From Lutraria lutraria (lineage: Eukaryota; Mollusca; Bivalvia; Venerida; Mactridae), in the NCBI GenBank assembly GCA_964023205.1, contig OZ026845.1:7884001-7948000 (forward strand): DNA of 64,000 nt, given 5' to 3'. The notes below the pieces were generated by a model. That model was not told the origin of the DNA, searched no databases, and was given only the letters and a program-made list of their open reading frames with translations. Both the position numbers and the translations under genes were made by a program. Below are positions 11,601 to 22,216 of the stretch, piece by piece. Position 1 is the stretch's first letter. The number at the start of each line of letters is the position of its first letter.

Positions 11601-13457
11601 GGTGTAAATTGATCGACAAGCTATTATTCAGTTCATCAGAAGATATAGAGAGAGACATAGATGTACAGATAGATAAACTCTTTGTTGACGCTATAAGGTA
11701 ACATTTTCAATGAGTTATATTATCCTTATTTCTTTGTGCTTTTCCGTTTAGCACTGTTTTCAGAACAGAGAGGTACAAACTAGAAAAGTACAGCGAACCA
11801 AACAATAAGCATACACACAAACTTATGTAAGCAGGTACCTCTGAATAAAGACCACCCTCTGATTAAAAGCCATTCTTTTAAAAACTGTCATTGATCATTT
11901 GGAATAAGACGACCCCCTAATAAATGTCACCTCTCAGTAAAGTCCACATTTTTGTATTTCACAAGGGTGGCCTTTGTTCACACGTTTGACTTAATTTTAC
12001 AGGTATCATGCTGGATGTCCGTTGTTGGTAGGGTCTATATACTTACAGGACCACAACATTAACTTGCCAATGGACCTAATTGCGTACAATGCTCTTAGAA
12101 AGGTAAATTAATTGACAATAATTAATGTCAATACTGTTTCATGGCGTATCTGGATTTATGAGTGCATGGTTCGCCCAACCGACGTGCAGGTGTAAGTTCG
12201 AACCTGACCCGATCTTTAAATTACGAACATGAAATCAATTCAACTCCATAAACGTCTTTTAGAAATTTTAGACAAACCTGTGTTTGTGACCGCCTCTGAA
12301 TAAAGGTCACTCTGTGATAAAAGGCCATTTTTAACAAAAAACATTAATTATTTAGAGCAAAATGATATCCAAATAAAGGCCGCCTGTTAATAAAGGGCAC
12401 ATTTTGTCTTTCCCAAGGGTGACCTTTGCTCACTGGTTCAACTGTAGATAATACTTCGCTTAAGGACATATCCGGTAGTTGATATTGCGCAACGTAGTGC
12501 GCATCTAAAAGTGCAAAGGATTGCATGCTCAGTGTATCATCTAATTCCGTTGTCTATAATTACATAGTAAGTGGAATTCGACAAAACAAAATCCAATTTA
12601 CAATTTTACGAATAATCTTCTTTGTCTTTCATTATCCTCTCCTCGAATTTACGTGACATTTTAATTTTCTATTCTCAAAAAATTATGTCAATTTTAAAGT
12701 CGAAGTAGAAACTATCTCCTGGGATTTAATGGCAATAATACAAACTATAAATTTATCTAGGTTTTCACGGCCTAATGATCGTGAAAATTTGTTTCTCTTT
12801 GATGTGTTAAATACTTGCTCTGTGTTTGAAATATCCGGGTTATTTTAACTTATTATGTAACCGGTTTCTCAGTCAGTTCAATGAGACAAGTCAAATCAAG
12901 ATAGGACATTGACTTCAAGTAAACGTGTTTATTATAGTAGTAAAATCTTTGAGTTCGTAATTTATTAATAGATGTAGGTGTAGCTTAATTGCTTTGAATT
13001 GGTTTGAAATGCACAGATAGTGCCGAGCGGATAAATTACATTAATCACACTTAAAATAAAAAGAAAGTCTAGCTAGATACACTCTACTTAACTTTTAAGT
13101 CCTACTAAATAAAATTAAATAGATCGGCACTTGCTCAAAACATCATTGATCAATTTATCCATATGTTTATAACGCACAGATTTCGAAATATTACAAACCG
13201 TTTGTTACGGTGTACCCAAGCGGCACTCAGAAGTATTTTAACTTGTCTTAAAATCGTTTAACACTGCCGTATCACTTCGTTCTGAATAATAATCGCTAGC
13301 CCTCAACGCTGTGAGTTCGTACCACGAATTAAAATGTTCCATGTTTAAATTTCAGGGCCACTATGACGTGAAAATTACATTCAAGAGTCAGAAAGAGTCT
13401 TCTATAGGTTGTGTACAGTTCCCGATAGAGTATGGAGGACAAATCATTAACAAATGA
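8550..13457 (+). CDS. GM2A: GM2 ganglioside activator-like secreted ML-domain protein (five exons, 201 aa)
   Basis: Joined exons 8550-8634, 9393-9600, 11587-11697, 12003-12102 and 13356-13457 give 606 nt in one frame, with GT-AG introns of phases 1, 2, 2 and 0. The protein has a hydrophobic signal peptide (about 1-21, ending ATVG), then IHWNEC, a region matching the GM2A pattern 'W.xxC...I.L.PxP', NGCKLIDKLL at 102-111, AGCPLLVGSIYL at 138-149, NINLPMDL at 153-160, and a C-terminal YDVKI...IGCVQF. In GM2A these align with the CDVLD, HCPFKEGTYSL, LP and NYRI/GC segments. Length matches the family (human GM2A is 193 aa). Known GM2A is a lysosomal/secreted lipid carrier that presents GM2 ganglioside to beta-hexosaminidase A; an invertebrate homologue may carry another lipid. 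Only four cysteines (28, 104, 140, 187) remain of the usual eight. N-glycosylation sequons occur at 32, 56, 60 and 80. The symbol denotes family resemblance, not proven orthology. Confidence 0.87.
9207..9340 (+). repeat. Family-H dispersed repeat, fragment
   Basis: Shares 'TAGATTCAGTCATCATCATT', 'AGCCAATCAAATG' and 'CTAGTAATAGACACTA' with the long copies at 16508-17005 and 59228-59732. This copy, in GM2A-like intron 1, keeps only the last quarter. Confidence 0.8.
9393..9600 (+). CDS. GM2A: GM2A-like exon 2
   Basis: Acceptor AG at 9391-9392, donor gtaagc at 9601. It encodes residues 29-97 plus two bases of codon 98. It holds the amphipathic beta-strand pattern ISPLPIRLPGQYNVTFNATV and QLFIDVEVGW typical of the ML sandwich, with four N-glycosylation sequons across this exon's span. 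Confidence 0.85.
9655..9848 (-). mobile_element. SINE family A, reverse orientation
   Basis: Reverse-strand copy with the TGAGAGGTTACAGTGAT head near 9825-9845, a GGCTCGAACC B-box core near 9800, ACATAAAGAGACATG, and CTCCCATCCTCCG. It lies in GM2A-like intron 2. Confidence 0.82.
9918..10117. mobile_element. Family-E MITE
   Basis: Terminal 'ACTACAGTCAAAAC' and 'CTTGACTGTAGT' are inverted. The interior carries GGCCTTTATTGACAGG, TTCTAAATAATCATTGTT and GCCTTTATTCACAGGGTGGCC, shared with about eight other copies in the window. Confidence 0.75.
10698..10985 (-). mobile_element. SINE family B, reverse orientation
   Basis: Near full-length. In reverse it reads tRNA-like head, GGCTCCGACAG, 'CAGTGTCCCTATCCC', GGGCACGATAAAGAGCC, and a TCTGAAATGACC tail. 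It lies in GM2A-like intron 2. Apparent open frames here are SINE sequence. Confidence 0.8.
11392..11535. repeat. (TTCG)n/(TTCA)n tetranucleotide microsatellite
   Basis: About 36 tetramers: TTCG-rich at first, then a long run of ATTC. It lies in GM2A-like intron 2, just before exon 3. Confidence 0.97.
11587..11697 (+). CDS. GM2A: GM2A-like exon 3
   Basis: Acceptor AG at 11585-11586 (tttaag), donor gtaaca at 11698. It completes codon 98 and encodes 99-134, including NGCKLIDKLL (cysteine 104) and an acidic helix-like stretch. An ATTC microsatellite ends only about 50 bp upstream of the acceptor; the FIHSF-repeat reading of that array is not part of the exon. Confidence 0.82.
11825..11992. mobile_element. 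Family-E MITE abutting GM2A-like exon 4
   Basis: Contains CCTCTGAATAAAGACCACCC, AAAACTGTCATTGATCATTT and AAGGGTGGCCTTTGTTCACA, and ends in GTTTGACTTA, a degraded version of the family terminus GTTTGACTGTA. The end lies 10 bp before exon 4. Confidence 0.78.
12003..12102 (+). CDS. GM2A: GM2A-like exon 4
   Basis: Acceptor AG at 12001-12002 (aattttacag), donor gtaaat at 12103. It completes codon 135 and encodes 136-168, with AGCPLLVGSIYL (cysteine 140) and INLPMDL, the most GM2A-like stretch of the protein. A family-E element ends about 10 bp before the exon. Confidence 0.87.
12271..12450. mobile_element. Family-E MITE in GM2A-like intron 4
   Basis: ACAAACCTGTGTTTGTGACC at the left, CCTCTGAATAAAGGTCACTC, ATAAAGGCCGCCTGTTAATA, and CACTGGTTCAACTGTAG at the right. 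Same order of blocks as the 11825 copy. Confidence 0.8.
13356..13457 (+). CDS. GM2A: GM2A-like exon 5 with stop
   Basis: Acceptor AG at 13354-13355 (aatttcag). It encodes 169-201 and a TGA stop at 13455-13457. GHYDVKITF and SSIGCVQFPI match the last two strands of GM2A (NYRI..., GCIKI). Cysteine 187 is expected to pair with cysteine 28. Confidence 0.87.
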   Translation, partial: GHYDVKITFKSQKESSIGCVQFPIEYGGQIINK

Positions 13458-13504
13458 TACTAGTAGCTCCATGTTGACTTAGAAAACAATTATTCGCAGT
13501 TATC

Positions 13505-13510
13505 AATAAA
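13505..13510 (+). terminator. Poly(A) signal AATAAA for the GM2A-like gene
   Basis: AATAAA lies 48 bp after the GM2A-like stop codon and predicts a very short 3'UTR. The pentanucleotide array starts about 125 bp further on. Confidence 0.6.
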
Positions 13511-13635
13511 CACGTTTTAAGCATTTATATAAGGAACGTCACTCTTTCATTTGTCATTTACTTCAGGTATATACTTTTTGTTGCTCATGTGCATGTGCAA
13601 GCTGATTGAATCATGATAATCATTTATTAATCTCT

Positions 13636-14225
13636 ACTCTGTTATGCTCTGCTCTATTATGTTCTGTTATGCTCTACTTTACACTATTCTACTCTGTTCT
13701 GCTCTATTCTACTCTGTTTTACTCTACTCTGCTGTGTTCTACTCTACTCTGTTCTGCTCTACTCTGTTCAGTTCTGTTCTATTCTATTCTATTCTATTCT
13801 ACTCTGCTCTGCTCTGCTCTGCTCTGCTCTGCTCTGCTCTGCATTGATCTGCTCTGCTCTACTCTACTCTACTCTACTCTACTCTACTCTACTCTACTCT
13901 ACTCTACTCTACTCTACTCTACTCTACTCTGTTCTATTCTATTCTTTTCTACTCTACTCTACTCTACTCTACTCTGCTCTGTTCTACTCTGTTCTGCTCT
14001 ACTCTGTTCTGTTCTTCTCTGCTCTGTTCTGCTCTACTCTGTTCTATTCTATTCTATTCTATTCTATTCTGCTCTGCTCTGCTCTGCTCTACTCTACTCT
14101 ACTCTACTCTACTCTACTCTGCTCTGCATTGCTCTGCTCTGCTCTACTCTACTCTGTTCTACTCTACTCTGCTCTGCTCTGTTCTGTTCTGTTCTGCTCT
14201 TCTCTACTCTACTCTACTCGTTTTA
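13636..14225. repeat. CTCTR pentanucleotide array (CTCTA/CTCTG/TTCTA)
   Basis: About 118 pentamers, mostly CTCTG, CTCTA, TTCTG and TTCTA. Five bases shift the frame each unit, so long open frames in all three phases read Leu/Cys/Ser/Tyr-rich peptides. These are artefacts. Confidence 0.97.
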
Positions 14226-14935
14226 TTTACTCTGATCCGCTCTGTCTTCCTTTGATTTGCTCTACTCTACCGTGTTGTACTCTGAAATGCTCTGTCTTCC
14301 TTTGATTTGCTCTACTCTACCGTGTTGTACTCTGATCCGCTCTATCTTCCTTTGATTTTCTCTACTCTGTTGTGTTTTACTCTGATATGCTCTGTTTCCC
14401 TTTGATTTGCTCTACTCTACCGTGTTTTACTCTGATATGCTCTGTTTTCCTTGGTTTTACTCTACCGTGTTTTACTCTGATATGCTCTGTTTCCCTTTGA
14501 TTTTCTCTACTCTACCGTGTTTTACTCTGATATGCTCTGTTTTCCTTGGTTTTACTCTACTCTACTGTGTTGTACTCTGATATGCTCTGTTTCCCTTTGA
14601 TTTTCTCTACTCTACCGTGTTTTACTCTGATATGCTCTGTTTTCCTTGGTTTTACTCTACTCTACTGCGTTGTACTCTGATATGCTCTGTTTACCTTTAA
14701 TGTGCTCTACTCTACCGTGTTTTACTCTGACCCGCTCTGTCTTCCTTTGATTTGCTCTACTCTACTGTGTTGTACTCTGATATGCTCTGTTTCCCTTTAA
14801 TTTTCTCTACTCTACCGTGTTTTACTCTGATCCGCTCTGTCTTCCTTTGATTTGCTCTACTCTACCGTGTTGTACTCTGATATGCTCTGCTCTATTCTGC
14901 TTTCATCTTATCTGCTCTGTTTTTTCTGCTCTAAA
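14226..14935. repeat. 50-bp tandem repeat derived from the pentanucleotide array
   Basis: Units of 50 bp (some 45 bp) built on TACTCTGATATGCTCTGTTT, CCTTTGATTTGCTCTACTCT and ACCGTGTTT. CCGTGTT recurs at 14270, 14320, 14420, 14465 and 14515, about 13 copies in all. The unit equals ten pentamers, which suggests growth out of the adjacent array. Confidence 0.9.
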
Positions 14936-15997
14936 GCATAAGCATGGCCTGCAATTTGTATCTGTCGACATGTCAAGCATTAAAAACAAACAAATCTGCA
15001 TTATCGTTATACCACATTTACACTAGGGGTACTAGTATTTTCATGTTGTTAAGAAGCAACACTAGATTGCGCCACAAATAACATGTCTGGTGTTTTGCTG
15101 TCGTGAAAATATTGCATATATTTTACCAGGGAGCATTTTCAACACAAACCGTCATTTGTGTATCCAGAGAACAGTAGAACAAAGAAGAAATGAATTAAAA
15201 TCAATCTTTGTACAGAACAAGAACTCAGAAGCAATTATCACACGGTGTGAGATATTGCTGTCTACAAAAAAGCACAATGTTTACAACGAGTTTACTGGCA
15301 AAAAGTAATCAAATTCGTTGTTTAACGTACTTCGCTGAAATGTTCAATTCTGTTCTTCGTGTGTTCTGTTTGTGGAAGCAGACTTGTTATGTAAGAGAGC
15401 CAAATACAGTATATAATTCTTCTGCAGTATTTGATATTTCGGGGAATGCCACGAAACATTCCTGAACGATTGACAATATTTTTTTTGGTTCATCACTGAT
15501 TTTTATATCGATAAGATTGGAGCTCAAACTCAATTTTAAGAAAAAAATAATTACGGTTAAACTTTAATATCTAGTCCACCTTTGCATCCATAAATGGATC
15601 ATTGTAGAAATTTCCGAACTTAAGTTCATATAGTTACTGCAATAAGGGGTTATCTATATCGCAACGGTCGTTAATTGATGCTTAAGTGAATTTCTTATAG
15701 GGATGATTTAGATCTACAAAGAGTTTTTACTGCATCTCATGAAATTCACAATTACCCCCTTGAGGTGCAATTTAGTCTAGTTATATATAATTATTTATGT
15801 GTAGAGAGATATAGAGAGATAATTATAGCGCTAAATTGATTAGTAAACTAATTGCAAAGTAAAGGCGAGAAAAAATCCGAGAGTTAACCTTTTAGTGTAT
15901 TATTCCTGTTAACTGAATTAATATGAAAATTCTGGGATTGGAAACGTAGTTTGATTTAATGTTATAGTTTTATTAGTAAAATATTTGGATTATATAA
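14936..15997. other. Intergenic, no recognised gene
   Basis: Short open frames at 15090-15308 and 15208-15465 have no recognisable domain and no consistent splice context. Nothing else stands out apart from A/T-rich runs. Confidence 0.5.
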
Positions 15998-16158
15998 ATA
16001 CAGTACAACCTCTCCGAAGCGGCCCTCTCTAGAGCAACAACCTCCCTTCAACAACAGCATATTTTCCCAACTGTACGATTTAACGATTATTGTAACCTCA
16101 CTAAAACAACAACCTACAAACAACAAAGGGTGTTGCTTTGGAGAGGTTGCACTGCATG
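15998..16158. mobile_element. Family-D MITE
   Basis: Starts ACAGTACAACCTCTCCGAAG and ends GCTTTGGAGAGGTTGCACTG, which are inverted repeats of each other. The interior has GAGCAACAACCTCCCTTCAA and CCCAACTGTACGATTTAAC. About 160 bp; best read as a non-autonomous TIR element with TA flanks. Confidence 0.85.
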
Positions 16159-16507
16159 TTTTAGAATGAACATGAGAGATAATCTTGTGATAACAACAGT
16201 AACTATTCAAGCGCCGCTGTGATAAAATCGTCCATGGGAAACAAGCGTCACTGTGATCCACGTGGCCTCATTTTGCACAAATCGGTCGATTCTCGGTACC
16301 TCTCTCTTGACGGAGTCGGCCGAGTTGAGCCAAATGACACGCTTTATGAACTTAATTGGTGCCATCTAGACCTTTGGCGTACTGTTACATGGAACGGAAA
16401 CCAATTTATCCATTGTCCAACAAATCTCCTTTGCAGTTATCTCCCCTTACAAAAACCTTTGTTACAATTAAAAGCCTTTTTAGTAAGAACAAGAACAACT
16501 ACATGTA

Positions 16508-17005
16508 TAACAAAACGTTATAGGTAGACGAATTACAAGAAGGTTTATGTTTTTGTATGAAGTTGCTTTTTGTCATAAAGGATATTGACTGTATATTTTA
16601 TTCAATCTTCCATTAAGGAGAGTATAAAATATTTATATGATATGAGTAACACACATTACAATGACAATCATGAGTTTTTGACAAATGAATAAATTTATGT
16701 ATATAGTTCGCAAGCACATGGTAATATCATACCCTACATCAATAAAATAGAATCAACCATAAATGTTAACGAATTCACTATAAATCTGAGCACTATCACA
16801 CAACCACATTGAACTTCAAATAGCCACACAACAACTTATCTAGGCAATGACTTCATGATTTATTTACCAGTAAACTATTAATAGATTCAGTCATCACCAT
16901 TAACCAATCAAATGGCCAGGATTAGCCAAATTAGTAATAGACACTACACTATATACACGCGAACAGCTATAATAAACTAATATTCATAAGTATAATTCGT
17001 CTAGA
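16508..17005 (+). repeat. Family-H dispersed repeat, long copy
   Basis: About 500 bp highly similar along its length to 59228-59732: AGGTAGACGAATTACAAGAA, TTTTTGTATGAAGTTGCTTT, ATAAAGGATATTGACTGTAT, CAAGCACATGG, CATACCCTACATCAAT and the TAGATTCAGTCATCA block. No coding frame and no terminal inverted repeats were recognised; its class is unknown. Confidence 0.85.
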
Positions 17006-18190
17006 AAAAGATATCTTGGAAATTGTGTCGCTTGATCTTTTCACTTGAACTTAAATTGTGTTGTCTCATCTGATTAAAAACTAAACAGTTTCCTTGGAGC
17101 TTCTTTCTCGTCGTATCCGCCATTTTGATACTCACGTGACCCAACTATGGTCACGTGTGATGGCAGTTGTTACCGTAGCGTAGAGTGACGTATGTGGTGA
17201 TCTTAGTGTCTGTGATATGTACCCTGGCTGCACAAAAGCGCTTCAAATCATGTTTCCATGAACAAAGGTATATAACTGTTGAATAATGCCGATGAAATGT
17301 TAATAGGAGTTGTCTCCCTTACATGGAGTCCGGTACGTTATGCTTTATTCCTGTCGTATCTACCGGACTTATCAGGTCTACATGTTTAGTGACTCTATCT
17401 ATTGAGGAAAGTATTGTTTCGGGTGTTTTGAATTAAGGGTGAATTTTGTTCAATTAGTATTTAGTAACAAAAATGTATAAAACTAGTAAAAAGGACAGAA
17501 TGGTGTATAAATATTTTACATATTCTAAAATAAAAAATGGACTACTTTTGGCGACACACATTCACGTAATATCAATTTTACGCCGCGGAAACTTAAGTAA
17601 TTCCATTGCAATAAAAAAAATACAAACTACTTCTAAATCAAAGGTTAAAGTTTGGTACATGTGATAGTTAAACAACTGAAAACTACCTGATACAACATGA
17701 CACGTCCTGAGTATTTTACACATTAAATTTCTGCTGCAATCGTTTATTCTATTATTTTGTTTTTTACGAAAACATTTACTTATGTTATGGACGTCTATTT
17801 GAGCGATTGATTGCCCCCACCCCCACCCTTCCCCAGCGTTGTGTATATTTTTTAAGAATGACTGATAACTTAGTACCTATAACCTAACAACACCAATGAC
17901 TTTAGAGCTTTCATTCATTGTTTGTGACCGACTATTTGAATATGAAAATAATTTCTAGTTGCCATCCCTAGTATAAATTTTGGCTTGGTTGGTAAGTGGA
18001 TTACAACGCCAATGGTAAATCCCCCGGATCTTCTATCTGTACACATTATCTCTCGGCTCACAGATAAATTATTATTATTTTTGTATCAAATCATTTAATT
18101 AATGTAAAATGATGTGGCGCACCAAGGATTTGCAACTGTCTGCTATGATGTTATGAAGAATGTCTGTAGTTAGAATCTTCAGTAATAAAG
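17006..18190. other. Intergenic, no recognised gene
   Basis: Two CACGTGA/TCACGTG motifs near 17132-17158 and AT-rich sequence. The 63-codon frame at 17473-17664 has no recognisable features. Confidence 0.45.
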
Positions 18191-18192
18191 GT

Positions 18193-18285
18193 CTGAAAAC
18201 GGGATAATGTTGTGTTTTTTTTTCAATTGTGGCAAATGTCCGGGTGGGGCCCTTCAGAAAAATACTTTATCCCGTTTTCACGTCT
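18193..18285. mobile_element. Small MITE-like inverted repeat
   Basis: CTGAAAACGGGATAA at the left and TTATCCCGTTTTCACG at the right are reverse complements around about 60 bp. No coding content. Confidence 0.5.
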
Positions 18286-18433
18286 AGATTGGACATTATC
18301 ATTATGAGCTCTTTTCACAATTATTTTAGTTACAATAGCCATTCTTTGCTGCGCTGTATTATTTTCCTTTAATTTTACGAGTTCTTACAATAAAATACAT
18401 TCAATCTTAGAAGCGGCAGGTGCGCGATGACGT

Positions 18434-18940
18434 AGTGTACTACATGTACCACTCTAAGGGGTTTGTCACGAAAAAATCCTTTAAAAAAAATTCCATGTAA
18501 CCCATATATATCTTTATCATATACCCTTGCCGTTTTGCCGCGCATATAATAATTATGCAAATGAGCCGAAACACATGAATTTATTCCTATGCTGTTTGTC
18601 AACAAATTTATAACTTCACAGGAGTAATGTTGATTTGATTTTAACAATTAGAGTAAGCTAAGACACTAACTGTTTATATCGTTGTGATGTTTCATAATGG
18701 AACTATTTTTTTTGTTTCCTGATTAAAAAGCCTTATTACGCATGTTTCAATATTTTGTTATTAGTAGCAATGTCAAACAGGTATGTTGGTTTTCGCCGTA
18801 TTTTCAGGGTATGTGATGAAAAGAATATCAAATTCGTGTAGCTTCCGTTTTGTATTTATTGAACTCGTTCAATAAAACAGTATGAGGCTCCTATGGAAAA
18901 ACTTTTTTTTCGTGACAAACCCATTTGGTACTACAGAATG
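18434..18940. mobile_element. MITE with about 30-bp terminal inverted repeats
   Basis: The left arm (TACATGTACCACTCTAAGGG, then GTTTGTCACGAAAAAA) pairs with the right arm (TTTTTTTCGTGACAAAC, then CCATTTGGTACTACAG). About 500 bp of AT-rich interior without a gene. Confidence 0.65.
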
Positions 18941-19403
18941 CGATGTATATCATTTCATTTATAATTATACTCGCATACACACCTTTGGTGTAATTATCGT
19001 TTTTCCTCGAATTAAGCATCCACATATGAAAGAGATTAGTGACAGGATTATAGGATCGTGAAATTATCGTTATTTGTATACAAATGTTATTTTTAATTCT
19101 AATTAATTAAAATATGTATGGGTACTTAATGACTAATGGCGACCATCTCATGCGAGAATTACAGATTATGTTTAATATGAATTAAATGACATGACCATTT
19201 GCTTGCGCTAACTCATTCCATATTTAGTTCATATAATCGCACTAAACGTATTATATACATGTACACATATATAAACTTCTATTAAAAAATAACACGGAAT
19301 AGGCGTTAATGCTTTTAATGAAATACATTTTTGATTAGTCATACTTATCTAATCCTACCTGCACGCTTATGGAATTATTAAGGACTATTATTAATTAACT
19401 ATA

Positions 19404-20420
19404 CAATATTGGCTTTGATAACAAGCAAATTGCCCACCTTATATGAGGCAAACTAAGTCCATACATAGCGAAACAGGGCCAATACGAGAAAAACAAGGCC
19501 AATACGAGAAACCTGGGCCAATACGAGATTTGCGGTCTTTGATTGGCTGAAAACCAAGGCCAATACGAACATATTCTTTTCTGCATTGATGGACGCCATC
19601 TTGGAAAATTCATCGATTCGGAATTTTAAAGCTATCTTGTCCCTACCTCAGTATGTTTTAATGGGGTTTACATGGTGTAAGAATGCGGGTGTAAGGAACT
19701 ACAACTCTGCGTGGAGAAATAGTGGTCTGTAACCTTTGCTTTTTTCACATATTGATAAAAATCACGACACAAAAACAGAAAATCGCAGCAGCAGACGACA
19801 CATTCTAGATTTTAGCAAGAATATTGAGTTATGAAGAGAAATTTGTCTTTGTTTACGATTAGTAGTGGTGAACGGTAGTTACAGATGCTGACAAATGGTC
19901 ATCTAGATCTGGTCGCCCTCGTAGATATTGAATCAAACCAATAAATTCTTGAACTAATTGAAAACGTTTTGTTTTCGGAAAGGCAAACCGCTACATAAAC
20001 GTTTCATAGATATAAATTCTACTAATACTGATTCGTTTATAGAAGTAAACTGGAATAAAAATACATTATACAAAACTAGAAGTGACTTGAAAATCTTCGA
20101 AGATGGGAAGGATAGTCGGTGAGACTAGGCATTGAAACAATAACAGAAGAGGAATTGGACAATTTGCTGTTATAAATAAACTTTTGCGTTGTTATAAAAT
20201 ATAATTCTGTTTTATTAAATTTGTTTTAATTTTACATTTGTTTTATTCATAATACCTATATAGTATAGTTAATTAATAAAATTCTCATTAATCAAGTGAT
20301 TTCATATTGGCTTTCATTTTGGGCCTCGGACAGTCGTATTGGCCCTCGTCCTTCAGCCTCTGGTCAATACGACAGTCCTTTGCCCAATAACAAAGCCAAT
20401 ATGAAATCACTTGATTAATA
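19404..20420. mobile_element. Candidate 1-kb TIR element with GGCCAATACGA repeats
   Basis: The left end has CAATATTGGCTTTGATAAC and the right end ATAACAAAGCCAATATGAAA, in inverted orientation. GGCCAATACGA recurs four or more times inside the left end, and the inverse TCGTATTGGCC or GTCAATACGA lies near the right. A further perfect inverted pair (about 20287-20313 and 20393-20419, ATTAATCAAGTGATTTCATA type) sits at the right end. No transposase was found. Confidence 0.5.
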
Positions 20421-21461
20421 ACATTATATTATTAAATAACTATTTATTATCAGCCGTGTAACTTGTTTACTGCCTGGCATAATAATACAGCCTATGTCAA
20501 ATCACTGATTTATTAACATAATTATAATAATGTTTTCGTAATTGTACAAATTTGAAACAACACTGAATAGTTAACAAAGTCATTATTCCCAACGATAATT
20601 TGATGTTTAATAACAAAGCTATAATTAATTCAATAAACAATGTAGGGTAGTCAACATAAAACACACAGGAATGTAATGATGATAACAATGACCTTTTTCA
20701 TACGCTTGATTAAACAGGTAAGGTAGACGGCTGATAAACTTCTTTTCAGCGCAGCTGTATTAAAATTGATTTAGACCTACATTTGAACCAATGAAATTGT
20801 TAGATACAAAATTTTCAGCTGAAGAAGAAAGTTTGTCATTGGTTAAAAGTATTGCCTTAATGAAATTTCAGGACAGAATTCGTAATTGTTAGTTGTTCGT
20901 AATTGTCGGAAAATAATGCTTACTTGAACATTTTTTACAATTATTTTCACAAGTTGTGGATTTCCTGACATAGCTGGTGAGAAAAAATGTCGTCATGCTT
21001 GACTTTGCCAACGTCCGAAAACTATACAGCTATATGGCATTAATTTTGTACTGCATCTGCGCCGATTATCTTTTTTAAATATATTTCTTGTTTAAGTTAC
21101 CGCGCTGGTTCGAATGCGCAAACTCACTTTTCCTTTTTTTCTTTTTTTCTTTTTTACTAGTTTTTAAAGGATCGTCGAATACATAATATTAAAACTATTT
21201 TTGTATCATATTACTTATTTAATAATATTATACGTGTACTTCAAAAATGAACTCAATACATTGTATATACATATCATACATTAAACAAGACTGTATGGTG
21301 AGATCATAGAAAAATACACATATGTATATTCGCATTGGTAAACACACACTTTCACACGTACGGACACACGCACAAAAATGAACGATAATACCAATGTCGA
21401 TGCATGATAACGTTCTAGATATTTTTAATTGTGTTTGTCTTAGAGAAATGAGAAATCATTA
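20421..21461. other. Intergenic, nothing recognised
   Basis: AT-rich, with no gene, no convincing open frame and no repeat family shared with the rest of the window. Confidence 0.4.
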
Positions 21462-21676
21462 CTAGGAGAACCGGGCATTATCCCACCTTTTATTTCGAAT
21501 AATTTTCCTGGTTCTTTATTGTGCCCGTATCCTGTGATTTTCTTAACACTGTACTGGGCTCGGTGGTAGGGGATGGGGCTCTAGATACGCGTCCTGGATG
21601 TATCGGAGCCGAGATTCGAACACATGACCTTTCGATCGGTAATCTATCACGAGACCACTAGACCATAGATCCATCC
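21462..21676 (-). mobile_element. SINE family B, reverse orientation
   Basis: Reverse copy with a well-preserved tRNA-like head: TCTAGTGGTCTCGTGATAGA as A-box region and GGTCATGTGTTCGAATCTCG as B-box region, then GGCTCCGATAC, CAGTACAGTG and CACAATAAAGAACCAGG. An internal part of the consensus is deleted. Confidence 0.78.
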
Positions 21677-21987
21677 CCAAATATTCTATGCGACCTTCAC
21701 TCGGCCATGGACTGGCTACATACGTACTCGTTCATACCCATAACATATATGTATAATGTTGTTTTATCATATTAGAGTAAGTAACAATCTTATTAAAATT
21801 TTATTTTGCTTTGTTATCATTTGCTTTTGTTACTGTTTTCAAATTGATTCGTGTAAGTACATTGTAAGTTATTTGTCTAAATATAATGTTTGTGTAATAT
21901 AAAAAGGAGAAAATACACAGGTATACGGAAGATCACTTGTGCAATTATGAAATATAAATAGACTGGATCTTATATGCGTAGAATGTG

Positions 21988-22216
21988 TGTAAGTTTGGGT
22001 TTTACGCCCCTTTTAAACAGTCATAGTCATATGAGGCGGACAGTTCACAGAACCATCGCTCATGAGAAGAACCAGTATTAGACTCCCATCCTCCGTGACT
22101 ATCTGCTACCTTTTCTCACTTAAAGAGACATGGTCGATAGCTGGGCTCGAACCCATCACGCTCTATTAGTGAGAGGTTATAGTGACCTTAACCACTCGAC
22201 TACAGAGGAGGGTCAA
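21988..22216 (-). mobile_element. SINE family A, reverse orientation, full length
   Basis: The reverse strand begins CCTCTGTAGTCGAGTGGTTA (A box), has GGGTTCGAGCCCAGC (B box) near 22145, and then the family-A body to GGGGCGTAAAACCC near 22000. Confidence 0.87.

Noticed and set aside
11368..11701. FIHSF-repeat frame running into the real GM2A-like exon 3
   Set aside because: The repeat part is the ATTC microsatellite. A proper acceptor at 11586 separates it from the exon, and the phase fits only the exon.
13606..14305. Long Leu/Cys/Ser/Tyr-rich frames (up to 209 codons)
   Set aside because: Shadows of the pentanucleotide array; open in all phases because the unit has no stop.
16219..16527. 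102-codon plus frame with plausible composition
   Set aside because: It begins just after a MITE and ends in family-H repeat sequence; no domain and no splice support.
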